Assembly (NCBI GenBank): GCA_012840395.1
Contig: DULL01000108.1
Span: forward strand, 1 to 43,679
Direction: 5' to 3'
Length of the DNA: 43,679 nt
Origin: Clostridiaceae bacterium
Lineage (GTDB): Bacteria; Bacillota; Clostridia; Acetivibrionales; DULL01
In this document: positions 16,736 to 25,873 of the stretch, piece after piece
How positions within the stretch are numbered: position 1 is the stretch's first letter
Layout: every line of letters starts with the position of its first letter
Position numbers and translations under genes: made by a program
Notes under the pieces: model-generated
The model's database searches: none
Told to the model about the DNA's origin: nothing
What the model saw: only the letters and a program-made list of their open reading frames with translations

Positions 16736-18910
16736 TTGGCAGGAGCAAGTATAACTACCAAGAAAAGATTATTATTTATTTTGTTATGTTACTTTCTTGT
16801 TGTGGTAGCTTTAATAGGTAGAATAGCATACATACAGATAGTTCAGGGAGACGAGCTTCAGAAAAAAGCTTTTCAACAGCAACAAATGGGAAGGACAATA
16901 AGCCCTGCCAGAGGAATAATTTATGACAGAAACGGAAGAGAATTGGCAATAAGTGCTTCAGTAGAGACTATTTCTGTCAATCCCAATGATATTGCAAAAT
17001 CAGGAAAGTCTCTTGATATGATTGCTGAAGGCCTTTCAGACATATTGAATCTTAATAAGGAAGATGTACTTAAGAAACTATCAAAGAATACACAGTATGA
17101 ATACATTAAAAGAAGAGTTGATAAAGAAATTGGTGATAAAGTAAGGGAATGGGCTGAGAAGGAAAATATAAAGGGAATATATATTGATGAAGATACTAAG
17201 AGGTTTTATCCCGGCAGAAACCTGGCATGCCAGGTTATAGGATTCACAGATATAGATAACCGGGGCATTGAAGGCATTGAAGCAGTAATGGAAAAATATC
17301 TGAAGGGAGTCCCCGGAAAGATATTAAGCGAAATGGATGCGGGAGGAAGAGCACTTCCTTTTAGTGTTGAGAAGCGGATAGAAGCACAGGATGGCTTAAA
17401 TGTAGTTCTTACAATTGATGAAACCATTCAGTATATAGCCCAGAATATATTGGAGACTGCAATAAACGATTATAAAGTGGCAGGTGGTGGCGTAATAATT
17501 GTAATGGATCCAAGAAATGGTGATATACTGGCCATGGTATCAAAACCTGACTACGATTTAAACGATCCCTATGCTCCACCTCCTTTTGTAGATGCCACAA
17601 CATGGAGGGGCTCTGCCAGTAACGATGACGTAGACATCTTAAGGCAAACTGTATGGAGAAACAAAAATGTAATGGACACTTATGAGCCAGGGTCAACCTT
17701 CAAGACAATTACTTCAGCTGCAGCTCTGGAAGAAGGTATTATAACACCTGATACTCCTGTTAATGATTTTCCTGTAAAACTTGCCGGATGGACCATCAGT
17801 TGTTGGAGGGCAAATCCCCATGGCAATGAAACATTCAGAGAAGGAGTATACAATTCATGTAACCCTGTATTCGTTAAGATAGCGCAAAGTTTAGGGATAG
17901 ACAGGTTTTATTCTTATGTAAGAGCTTTTGGTTTTTTTAGTAAAACAGGAATTGAAGTTACTAAGGAGGAAATTGGTGTTGTTCATGAAAAACCTACTGA
18001 AATTGACATGGCAGTAGCCTCCTTCGGACAGAGACTTACAGTTACCCCAATTCAAATGATTACCAGCTATACCGCTATTGCTAATGGTGGTAAACTGATG
18101 AAACCAAGACTTGTAAAAGAACTTACTGATTCTGAAGGTAACATAGTAAAGAAATTTGAACCTGAGGTGGTAAGAACTGTAATATCCGAGCAGACTGCAA
18201 GTACAATGTTGAATATATTAGAAGGTGTTGTATCTGAAGGTACGGGAAGCAATGCTTATGTTAAAGGATACAGGGTGGCAGGAAAGACAGGAACATCGCA
18301 GACAACACAAAATAATGTTTATATAGCTTCTTTTGTAGCCATAGCTCCTGCAGATAACCCGGTTATATGTGCATTGGTAGCTCTGTTTGACCCAAGAGGA
18401 GAATCTTATATGGGCGGCGCAATAGCAGCTCCTACAGCAGGGAAATTAGTTGAAGAAGTGTTAAGCTATCTCGGGGTTGAGAGAAGGTATACTGAAAAGG
18501 ACAAGGAAATGATGCTGAGGGAAGTATATGTTCCTGAGGTAAGAAATATGACTGTAGCTGAAGCAGCAAAAAAATTGGCGGAATATGGTTTGAAATACAG
18601 AGTGGAAGGAGATGCTAATAATAAAGATGCATTGGTTCTGGAGCAAACACCCCTGCCAAATGCTATCTTGACCGAGAAATCCCTTGTTATATTATATACA
18701 TATAAGCCTGCAGAACAAACTAAAGTTGCAGTGCCGAATGTATTGAATAAAACTATTGATGAAGCCACTGAAGCTTTGGAGCAGGTTGGTTTGAATATTA
18801 AAATATCAGGCATGGGTATTGCGGTTAAACAATATGTCCAACCAGGAGAGGCTGTACCACTTGGTGAGGTAATAGCAGTTGATTTTCAACATGTAGATAA
18901 TATTGAGTAA
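16736..18910 (+). CDS. spoVD: Class B penicillin-binding protein, SpoVD/FtsI type with two PASTA domains
   Basis: A 724-residue transpeptidase that cross-links peptidoglycan with a SEDS partner. There is one N-terminal membrane anchor (about 10-32), a PBP dimerisation domain, and a transpeptidase domain with Ser320-TFK323, Ser374-Cys-Asn376 and Lys517-Thr-Gly519 all intact. Two C-terminal PASTA domains follow (about 595-655 and 660-720). Position after ftsL is that of FtsI/PBP2b or SpoVD in Firmicutes; PASTA domains and gene order do not separate the division from the spore-cortex enzyme, so the symbol is tentative. TTG start at 16736 with AGGGGGGT six bases upstream. Confidence 0.92.
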   Translation: MAGASITTKKRLLFILLCYFLVVVALIGRIAYIQIVQGDELQKKAFQQQQMGRTISPARGIIYDRNGRELAISASVETISVNPNDIAKSGKSLDMIAEGLSDILNLNKEDVLKKLSKNTQYEYIKRRVDKEIGDKVREWAEKENIKGIYIDEDTKRFYPGRNLACQVIGFTDIDNRGIEGIEAVMEKYLKGVPGKILSEMDAGGRALPFSVEKRIEAQDGLNVVLTIDETIQYIAQNILETAINDYKVAGGGVIIVMDPRNGDILAMVSKPDYDLNDPYAPPPFVDATTWRGSASNDDVDILRQTVWRNKNVMDTYEPGSTFKTITSAAALEEGIITPDTPVNDFPVKLAGWTISCWRANPHGNETFREGVYNSCNPVFVKIAQSLGIDRFYSYVRAFGFFSKTGIEVTKEEIGVVHEKPTEIDMAVASFGQRLTVTPIQMITSYTAIANGGKLMKPRLVKELTDSEGNIVKKFEPEVVRTVISEQTASTMLNILEGVVSEGTGSNAYVKGYRVAGKTGTSQTTQNNVYIASFVAIAPADNPVICALVALFDPRGESYMGGAIAAPTAGKLVEEVLSYLGVERRYTEKDKEMMLREVYVPEVRNMTVAEAAKKLAEYGLKYRVEGDANNKDALVLEQTPLPNAILTEKSLVILYTYKPAEQTKVAVPNVLNKTIDEATEALEQVGLNIKISGMGIAVKQYVQPGEAVPLGEVIAVDFQHVDNIE

Positions 18911-18944
18911 CCAACAAAGTTGGCTTAAGTGGAGGTACATATTT

Positions 18945-20411
18945 ATGAAATTAAGAGAACTTATTGATGGAATGGAAATAGTATCAGCCAGGGGTGATAT
19001 GGATATCAGGATAAAAGATATTGCATATGACTCCCGAAAAGTAAAGAAAGACTTCCTTTTTGTTTGTATGGAAGGAGCTAAGACGGACGGACATTTGTTT
19101 GTTCAAGATGCCATTGAAAATGGAGCTGTTGCATTAATTGTACAAAAAGAAGTAAACGTTCCTGAGAATATACCTGTAATTTTGGTAAAGAACTCAAGAT
19201 ATGCACTAGCTTATGTTTCCAGTGTTTTTTTCGGGTATCCCTCAACAAAATTCCACTTAACAGGAATTACAGGAACAAAAGGAAAAACCACAACAACCTA
19301 TATGGTTAAGTCCATTTTGGAAAAATCCGGCCAGAAGGTAGGACTTATAGGAACTATAGCAAATCACATAGGAAATGAGATTATATATACCGAAAGGACA
19401 ACTCCTGAATCATATAATCTCCAGCATTTATTTGCTGAGATGGCGGAAAGGGTTGTGGATTCTGCTGTGATGGAAGTGTCTTCCCAGGGGCTTGCCCTTC
19501 ATAGAGTAAGCTGCACTGATTTTGATATCGGTGTATTCACAAACCTGTCAAAAGATCATATAGCTCCCGGAGAACATGCAAATATGGAGGAATATTTCCT
19601 GGCCAAAACCAAACTGTTTAAAATGTGCAAACAAGGCCTTGTGAATGCAGACAGTGAATACAGCCAGAGAATAATAGCAGGTGCTGAATGCGGTATTACA
19701 ACCTATGGAATATATAAAGATGCAGATATCAGGGCTGTAGATATTGTCAAATATCCGGACAAGGTGGAATATAAAGCTATAACTCCATGGTTTGAGGGGA
19801 AAATTACAGTTAACATTCCAGGAATATTTTCTGTATACAATTCACTGGCTGCAATTGGTATATGCGGTATGATGGGAATATCCTATATAGATATTAAAGC
19901 AGGACTGGAAAGAGTTAATGTTCCGGGAAGAGCAGAGGTGGTAAATACAGGTACTGACTTTACAGTAATGATTGATTATGCTCATACACCTGACAGTCTG
20001 GAAAACATATTAAGCACAGTAAAGGATTTTGCTCCGGGAAGGGTTATCAGTTTATTCGGTTGCGGAGGAGACCGGGATAAAACAAAGAGACCACTTATGG
20101 GAGCAGTATCAGGTAGAATAGCTGATTTTACAATAATAACATCGGACAATCCAAGAACTGAAGAACCTTCTGCAATAGTGAAGGATATAGAGGCAGGAAT
20201 TAAGGAGACAGACGGAAAATACATAGTGATAGTAGACCGCAGGGAAGCAATAAAATACGCTATAATGAATGCTCAACCTGGTGACATTATTGTCCTGGCC
20301 GGTAAAGGGCATGAAACATATCAGACTTTTAAAGACAAGACTATTAATTTTGACGAAAGAGAAGTGGTAAAAGAAATACTGTATGAAATAAGAGGCAAGA
20401 ATTTGGAGTGA
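18945..20411 (+). CDS. murE: UDP-MurNAc-tripeptide ligase MurE (meso-DAP type)
   Basis: MurE adds the third stem-peptide residue in cytoplasmic peptidoglycan precursor synthesis. The 488-residue protein shows the N-terminal Mur ligase domain (DSRKVKKDFLFVCMEGAKTDGH), the P-loop TGTKGKTTT, and DNPR at 401-404, the motif that marks meso-diaminopimelate rather than lysine addition. So the cell wall is predicted to be meso-DAP type. The ATG at 18945 has GGAGG nine bases upstream; an in-frame ATG at 18903 would overlap spoVD and lacks similarity. murF follows after six bases. Confidence 0.97.
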   Translation: MKLRELIDGMEIVSARGDMDIRIKDIAYDSRKVKKDFLFVCMEGAKTDGHLFVQDAIENGAVALIVQKEVNVPENIPVILVKNSRYALAYVSSVFFGYPSTKFHLTGITGTKGKTTTTYMVKSILEKSGQKVGLIGTIANHIGNEIIYTERTTPESYNLQHLFAEMAERVVDSAVMEVSSQGLALHRVSCTDFDIGVFTNLSKDHIAPGEHANMEEYFLAKTKLFKMCKQGLVNADSEYSQRIIAGAECGITTYGIYKDADIRAVDIVKYPDKVEYKAITPWFEGKITVNIPGIFSVYNSLAAIGICGMMGISYIDIKAGLERVNVPGRAEVVNTGTDFTVMIDYAHTPDSLENILSTVKDFAPGRVISLFGCGGDRDKTKRPLMGAVSGRIADFTIITSDNPRTEEPSAIVKDIEAGIKETDGKYIVIVDRREAIKYAIMNAQPGDIIVLAGKGHETYQTFKDKTINFDEREVVKEILYEIRGKNLE

Positions 20412-20417
20412 TGATTA

Positions 20418-21812
20418 ATGCTGGCTTTAAAATGTAGTGAAATACTAGCTGCCGTAAGGGGAGTTTTACTAAATGGAACTCCTGATGCCGAAATAACAGG
20501 TGTGTCTATAGACTCAAGAAAAATAATGGATGGAGACCTATTTATACCTATAAAAGGTGAACGTTATGACGGCCATGACTTTATAGAACAAGCAGTTAAT
20601 TCAGGAGCAAAAGCCGTATTAACAAGTAAGGATATCAAGATTGACGGAGGTAGTATTGTAGTAATAAAAGTCAATGACACTAAGAAGGCTCTTGGAGATT
20701 TAGCGGCTTACTATAGAAGCAAGTTCAATATACCATTTATCGGAATAACAGGAAGTGTTGGTAAAACCAGCACCAAGGAAATGGTAGCCTGTGTTCTCGG
20801 TCAGCATCTAAATACACTTAAAACCATGGGAAACTATAATAATGAGATAGGCCTGCCACTATCAGTATTAAATCTGGACTCACGCTATCAGGCTGCTGTT
20901 TTTGAAATGGGCATGAATAGCTTCGGAGAAATCAGCCGTCTGACTTCTATTGTAAAACCTGATGTTGCGATAATTACTAATATAGGTATGGCTCATATTG
21001 AGAAACTTGGTTCCAGGCAGAATATTCTAAAAGCAAAACTGGAGATACTTGAAGGTTTAAGTAAAGAGGGACTGGTTATACTTAACGGTGATGACAAGCT
21101 TTTATCGGGTATGAGAGGTTTGCTGGGATTTAGGACAAAGTATTTCGGAACCGAGGAAGAAGTAGACTATAAAGCAGAAAATATCAGATTAGCCGGTGAA
21201 AAAGGTTCTTATTTTGAAATCAGAATAGATGGTGTGGATTATGAAATTTATGTACCTGCACCTGGAATACATAATGTATATAATGCTCTTGCTGCAATAG
21301 CTTCAGGAATTGAACTAAATATACCTGTTGATGATATTATAAAAGGTATAAGAGAATATAAACCTGAAAAAATGAGATTAAATATCATTGAACTAAAAGA
21401 TATAAAGATAATAGATGATACATATAATGCCAATCCCCAGTCAATGGAAGCAGCATTAAATGTTTTAAAAGATGTGGCAGGAAATTCAAGAAAAATAGCT
21501 GTATTAGGTGACATGCTGGAAATGGGGGAATGGGCTGATCAGGCTCACTACGGTATTGGAAAACTTGCTTTTTCAAAGGGCATAAATTATATTATAACCG
21601 TAGGAAACAATGCTAAAAAAATAGCTGAAGGTGCATTGAATTCCGGAGCAAACCCTGAAAATGTGAAAACTTTTGAGAATAATGCTCAAGGATGGAATTA
21701 CCTGAAAGAATTAATTATGTCTGGGGATGTAATACTTGTAAAAGGTTCCCGGAGTATGAAGATGGAGGAAATTGTAAATAAACTAATGACAGACAGAAAT
21801 ACTATACAATAA
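20418..21812 (+). CDS. murF: UDP-MurNAc-tripeptide:D-Ala-D-Ala ligase MurF
   Basis: MurF adds D-alanyl-D-alanine to complete the UDP-MurNAc-pentapeptide. The 464-residue protein has the N-terminal domain with SIDSRKIMDGDLFIPIKGERYDGHDF, the ATP motif GITGSVGKTSTKEM, GNYNNEIGLPL and DDTYNANPQSM, all MurF signatures. Spacing to murE (6 bases) and to mraY (15 bases) shows one operon. GGAGTGATG forms the ribosome site just upstream. Confidence 0.97.
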   Translation: MLALKCSEILAAVRGVLLNGTPDAEITGVSIDSRKIMDGDLFIPIKGERYDGHDFIEQAVNSGAKAVLTSKDIKIDGGSIVVIKVNDTKKALGDLAAYYRSKFNIPFIGITGSVGKTSTKEMVACVLGQHLNTLKTMGNYNNEIGLPLSVLNLDSRYQAAVFEMGMNSFGEISRLTSIVKPDVAIITNIGMAHIEKLGSRQNILKAKLEILEGLSKEGLVILNGDDKLLSGMRGLLGFRTKYFGTEEEVDYKAENIRLAGEKGSYFEIRIDGVDYEIYVPAPGIHNVYNALAAIASGIELNIPVDDIIKGIREYKPEKMRLNIIELKDIKIIDDTYNANPQSMEAALNVLKDVAGNSRKIAVLGDMLEMGEWADQAHYGIGKLAFSKGINYIITVGNNAKKIAEGALNSGANPENVKTFENNAQGWNYLKELIMSGDVILVKGSRSMKMEEIVNKLMTDRNTIQ

Positions 21813-21827
21813 AAGGGGAGATTAGAT

Positions 21828-22823
21828 TTGCCTGATATTTCAATATATTTTTCGGCACAGGCAAAGGCTTTTGCATTAACATTCGCATTAGCACTTGTTG
21901 TAGGTCCTATTATTATACCTATACTAAGAAAGCTGAAATTTGGTCAGACAGTAAGGGATGATGGACCTTCCACACACCTTAGAAAAAAAGGAACCCCAAC
22001 AATGGGGGGAATTATTTTTTTAATACCTATAATAATTGTAGCTTCTATATATTATTTCGAATATCCTCAAATGCTGCCTCTTGTTTTTGTAACTGTAGGC
22101 TTTGGCCTGGTTGGTTTTATTGATGATTTTATCAAGGTTACAAGAAAGAGGAAAGATGGATTGAATCCCAGTCAAAAGATGCTGGGGCTATTTGCAGTAA
22201 GTACAGTTTTTGTAGCCTATGTTTCATTTAACCCTGAACTGGGGACAGATATAATCCTTCCTTTTTATGGACTGGAACATACTCTTGAATTGCCAGTATG
22301 GATATTTATACCTTTTAATATTCTTGTGCTCTTAACTATGACCAATGCAGTAAATCTAACTGATGGAGTTGATGGGCTTGCTGCAGGAATTACATTAATA
22401 GTTATGGTATTTTTTGCCATAATAACCATGGCATTTCCCGGATGGTCATATGTGAAAATGTTCTCTTCTATTGTTGCAGGTGGTTGTCTGGGGTTTTTGA
22501 TATTTAACAAATATCCAGCCAGAGTTTTTATGGGAGACACTGGCTCACTTGCTCTCGGAGGAGCTGTAGGAACCGTGGCTGTCATAACAAAAATGCCATG
22601 GGTTCTACTTTTAGTTGGTATTGTATATCTTGTTGAAACTGCCTCGGTAATAATTCAGGTGGTTTCTTTCAAGACAAGAGGTAAAAGGATTTTTAAAATG
22701 GCACCTCTCCACCATCATTTTGAGCTATTAGGTTGGAAGGAAACAAAGGTTGTGGGGGTTTTTTGGACAGTAACTGTGATTTTCTGTATTATTGCATTAA
22801 CTGCTTTACGGATTATGTTTTAG
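21828..22823 (+). CDS. mraY: Phospho-MurNAc-pentapeptide transferase MraY
   Basis: MraY makes lipid I by moving phospho-MurNAc-pentapeptide to undecaprenyl phosphate at the inner membrane face. The 331-residue protein has about ten membrane segments and the motifs RDDGPSTHLRKKGTPTMGG, VGFIDDFIKV, NLTDGVDGLAAG, FMGDTGSLALGG and HHHFELLG. Start TTG at 21828 with AGGGGAGA upstream. In Firmicutes and most bacteria murD follows mraY; here it does not (next gene ftsW after 94 bases). Confidence 0.97.
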   Translation: MPDISIYFSAQAKAFALTFALALVVGPIIIPILRKLKFGQTVRDDGPSTHLRKKGTPTMGGIIFLIPIIIVASIYYFEYPQMLPLVFVTVGFGLVGFIDDFIKVTRKRKDGLNPSQKMLGLFAVSTVFVAYVSFNPELGTDIILPFYGLEHTLELPVWIFIPFNILVLLTMTNAVNLTDGVDGLAAGITLIVMVFFAIITMAFPGWSYVKMFSSIVAGGCLGFLIFNKYPARVFMGDTGSLALGGAVGTVAVITKMPWVLLLVGIVYLVETASVIIQVVSFKTRGKRIFKMAPLHHHFELLGWKETKVVGVFWTVTVIFCIIALTALRIMF

Positions 22824-22917
22824 CATACCAAACATTGAATATTAAACTAGGATTCTAATAAATAAATTTGCTGAGTATATTACTAAAGAGGAATAATTCA
22901 TTTTAAGGAGGCAATGG

Positions 22918-24024
22918 ATGAAAGCCCAGAAGCCTGTAGATTTTTGGATATTTATGTCGGTGCTGATATTGTTGTCAGTTGGATTGGTAATGGTTTTTAG
23001 TGCAAGTGCTCCGACAGCTTATAATACAACCCAGGATGCATATTACATATTAAAAAGACAGCTTCTATATGCGGTGATAGGAGTTATAGGGATGCTAGTG
23101 GCGTCTGTTATCGATTACAGGAAACTCAGAAAATTATCTCCGTTAATACTTGTACTTAGCATAGGTCTCATGATTCTTGCCTTAGTTCCTGGAATTGGAA
23201 GAGAAACAAAGGGTACATGGAGATGGATTTATATAGGAAATTTTCAGTTCCAACCCTCTGAAGTTGCCAAGCTTGCTATAATTCTGTTCTTCTCACATAG
23301 CCTTTCAAAGAGGAAAGATAAACTTGATTCCTTCTTTAAGGGCCTTTTTCCTTATCTGGTGTTGTTAGGAATATTTGTTATTATATTAAGATATCAAAGG
23401 CATATGAGTGCAACTATAATTATTGTGTCCGTTGCATTTATTCTGTTATTCGGTGCAGGAGCTAAAATACGCCATTTCTTAATAATGGTAATTCCTGCAG
23501 TAGCCGGGATTGGAATAATAATATTTTTTACAGATTATATGAGAGACAGAATAGAAGCATACATTAACCCCTGGAGTGATCTTCAGGGAGCAGGATGGCA
23601 AGCTGTACAATCTTTGTATGCCATAGGCTCCGGAGGACTTTTTGGACGGGGTCTGGGCAGAAGTATGCAAAAATTCCTGTATTTACCTGAACCCCATAAT
23701 GATTTTATTTTTTCTGTAATGGCCGAGGAGCTCGGTTTTATAGGAGTGCTGGCAGTACTGATGCTTTTTCTGATTTTTATATGGAGAGGAATAAGAGTGG
23801 CATTAAATGCGCCAGATATGTTTGGATGCCTGGTAGCTCTAGGTATTACTTCGCTGATAGCAGTACAGAGCTTGTTTAATGTTGCGGTTGTAACCGCATC
23901 AGTACCACCGACAGGAGTATCCTTGCCTTTCTTCAGTTCAGGAGGTACTTCACTTTTGTTGTTTTTATATGAAGTGGGAATTTTGCTTAATATATCCAGG
24001 TACTCTAATATTGAGAAGATTTGA
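22918..24024 (+). CDS. ftsW: SEDS peptidoglycan glycosyltransferase FtsW (SpoVE-like)
   Basis: The 368-residue polytopic protein polymerises lipid II at the septum or in spore cortex with a class B PBP. FLYLPEPHNDFIFSVMAEELGFIG (split by the family's extracellular loop) and PTGVSLPFFSSGGTS are FtsW/SpoVE-type, unlike the RodA-type SEDS at 13053. AAGGAGG lies upstream of the ATG. FtsW and SpoVE cannot be told apart from sequence alone. It ends twelve bases before the murG start. Confidence 0.94.
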   Translation: MKAQKPVDFWIFMSVLILLSVGLVMVFSASAPTAYNTTQDAYYILKRQLLYAVIGVIGMLVASVIDYRKLRKLSPLILVLSIGLMILALVPGIGRETKGTWRWIYIGNFQFQPSEVAKLAIILFFSHSLSKRKDKLDSFFKGLFPYLVLLGIFVIILRYQRHMSATIIIVSVAFILLFGAGAKIRHFLIMVIPAVAGIGIIIFFTDYMRDRIEAYINPWSDLQGAGWQAVQSLYAIGSGGLFGRGLGRSMQKFLYLPEPHNDFIFSVMAEELGFIGVLAVLMLFLIFIWRGIRVALNAPDMFGCLVALGITSLIAVQSLFNVAVVTASVPPTGVSLPFFSSGGTSLLLFLYEVGILLNISRYSNIEKI

Positions 24025-24035
24025 GGTGTAGAAAA

Positions 24036-25136
24036 TTGAATGTATTAATATCAGGAGGCGGAACAGCGGGACACATTAATCCCGGAATTGCCATAGCCAA
24101 ATTTGTCAGGAGCAAGCACCCGGATGCTAATATTCTATTTGTTGGTACCAGGAGAGGCATGGAAGGGAAACTGGTACCTGCAGAAGGATTTAATATAAAG
24201 TTCATAAAAGTAAGGGGATTTAAAAGGAGCCTTTCCTTTGACAATCTGGTTGTGGTGAAGGAGCTTTTTGAAGGCCTGAGAGAGGCTAAAAAAATAATAA
24301 ATGAGTTTAAACCTGATATTGTAATAGGAACAGGAGGATATGTATGCGGACCTGTGGTATATATGGCCTGGAGAATGAAGATACCAACGCTTATTCATGA
24401 GCAGAATGCTTTCCCTGGGGTTACTAACAGGATTTTAGCCAGGTTTGTTAATGCTGTAGCAATAAGTTTCAAAGAATCGGAGAAGTACTTCAAACATCCT
24501 GAGAAACTGGTATATACAGGCAACCCTATCAGACAGGAAATAATACAGTCTAAGAGGTCCTCTGCTAGAGAAAAGCTTGGTTTAAAACCTGGAGAAAAGC
24601 TTGTGGTAATTGCGGGAGGAAGCCTTGGAGCTCAGAAAATAAATCAGGTTGTAACCAGCATGCTTTTGAAGTATGGGAAATTAATTGATTACAATATTAT
24701 ATTTTCAACAGGCAACTCCCAATATGAAACCGTAAAGAAATCCTTGGAGGGTTTTTCCAAACCTTCTATAAAGATTGTTCCTTATATATATGATGCGGCT
24801 GATGTGTATGCCGCCGCCGATATTATGGTATGCCGGTCCGGTGCAATTACCTGCAGTGAAGTTACTGTACTTGGACTTCCGGCCATAATGATACCCTCAC
24901 CAAATGTTGTCGCAAACCACCAGGAGTATAATGCCAGATCATTAGAAAAACAAGGGGCTGCTGTGGTTATTCTTGAAAAGGATTTTAATGAAGAGGTGTT
25001 GTATAGTCAAATAGATAAATTGCTTATGGATGAAACAAAGTTACATAAAATGTCTGCTAATTCTAAGAAAATTGGCATTCAAAATGCATCTGAAAAGATT
25101 TATGAAGTTATAGAAAAGTTAATAAGTAACGAATAG
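24036..25136 (+). CDS. murG: UDP-GlcNAc:lipid I GlcNAc transferase MurG
   Basis: MurG converts lipid I to lipid II on the inner membrane face. The 366-residue GT-B protein begins MNVLISGGGTAGHINPGIAIA, contains GTGGYVCGPVVYMAW, HEQNAFPGVTNR, and the C-terminal donor-binding segment RSGAITCSEVTVLGLPAIMIPSP. TTG at 24036 is chosen because GAGGTG (24023-24028) lies seven bases upstream and it gives the canonical start; an in-frame TTG at 24021 lies before the ribosome site. Transcription probably ends at the hairpin at 25201-25249. Confidence 0.97.
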   Translation: MNVLISGGGTAGHINPGIAIAKFVRSKHPDANILFVGTRRGMEGKLVPAEGFNIKFIKVRGFKRSLSFDNLVVVKELFEGLREAKKIINEFKPDIVIGTGGYVCGPVVYMAWRMKIPTLIHEQNAFPGVTNRILARFVNAVAISFKESEKYFKHPEKLVYTGNPIRQEIIQSKRSSAREKLGLKPGEKLVVIAGGSLGAQKINQVVTSMLLKYGKLIDYNIIFSTGNSQYETVKKSLEGFSKPSIKIVPYIYDAADVYAAADIMVCRSGAITCSEVTVLGLPAIMIPSPNVVANHQEYNARSLEKQGAAVVILEKDFNEEVLYSQIDKLLMDETKLHKMSANSKKIGIQNASEKIYEVIEKLISNE

Positions 25137-25147
25137 GGGTGTATAAT

Positions 25148-25186
25148 GGGACACACTTCCCTAAAACAGTAATTTGAGGTATGTCC
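25148..25186. repeat. GGGACACAC hairpin repeat, unit 1
   Basis: GGGACACACTTCC at 25148-25160 pairs with GAGGTATGTCC at 25176-25186 across an A+T-rich loop. It is a direct copy of the terminator hairpin 53 bases downstream, with small differences. This palindrome family is different in sequence from the GGGACGGTTCT family but similar in layout. Confidence 0.7.
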
Positions 25187-25200
25187 TAAATTAAGGAAAT

Positions 25201-25249
25201 GGGACACACCTCCTTGTATTAATAAATTGAGGTATGTCCCATTTTTTTT
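25201..25249 (+). terminator. Terminator after murG, made from a repeat hairpin (unit 2)
   Basis: GGGACACACCTC (25201-25212) pairs with GAGGTATGTCCC (25229-25240), eleven pairs and one mismatch, followed by eight T's at 25242-25249. It is a good Rho-independent terminator and closes the mraZ-murG operon. It is also the second copy of a direct repeat, so a mobile palindrome seems to have been adopted as a terminator. Confidence 0.8.
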
Positions 25250-25311
25250 ATGTAATGTAACAATTTTTCCAGCCTTGCATAGTATATTATTGTAGTGCGA
25301 GGTGGAAGTGT

Positions 25312-25695
25312 ATGAGCAAATTAATTATAACAGGTGGTAAGAAATTAAATGGTGAAATTTTGGTTGAGGGCTCAAAAAATGCCGTATTGCCCATTCTTGC
25401 TGCCACTGTATTAAACAGTGGCATTAGTGTCATTAAAAACTGTCCTAAACTCAGGGATGTTGAAGTTGCATTGGAGATATTAAAAAGTGTAGGTTGTAAG
25501 ATTAAATGGGAAAAAGATGTAGTAACGGTAGATAGTTCTACCATAACTGAGACGAAGATTCCTGTAGACCTTGCTACCGAAATGAGGTCATCCATTATTT
25601 TTCTGGGACCTATGCTTGCCAGGTGCGGAAAAGTTACTATAAGCTATCCGGGTGGATGTGTTACTTTATTGACAAAATATATTAAGTTTATATGA
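25312..25695 (+). pseudogene. murA: UDP-GlcNAc 1-carboxyvinyltransferase MurA, 3'-truncated remnant
   Basis: MurA catalyses the first committed step of peptidoglycan synthesis and normally has about 420 residues. The 127-residue product begins with a good MurA N-terminus (ITGGKKLNGEILVEGSKNAVLPILAA) and keeps it through RSSIIFLGPMLARCGKVTISYPGGC. After that, at about 25659, where CxIGxRPIDLHL should follow, the frame runs into eleven unrelated residues and stops. About 300 residues, including the rest of the catalytic fold, are missing and no downstream fragment is seen. A ribosome site (GAGGTGGAAG) remains. A second, complete murA must exist elsewhere if the cell makes peptidoglycan. Confidence 0.85.
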
Positions 25696-25873
25696 AATAT
25701 TTAATATATGGTTTAAAACAAAGCGCAAAACATGTATAATAGTTCTGAACTATAACTTCAAAATAATATCCATTATTTACCAATTATAATTGGGAAGTTA
25801 TCAAAATTTGTATCAGGGCTGTAATTTAATAATTAAACAGACGTTTTTTCATAAGGAGGGGAGAGGACTAAGA

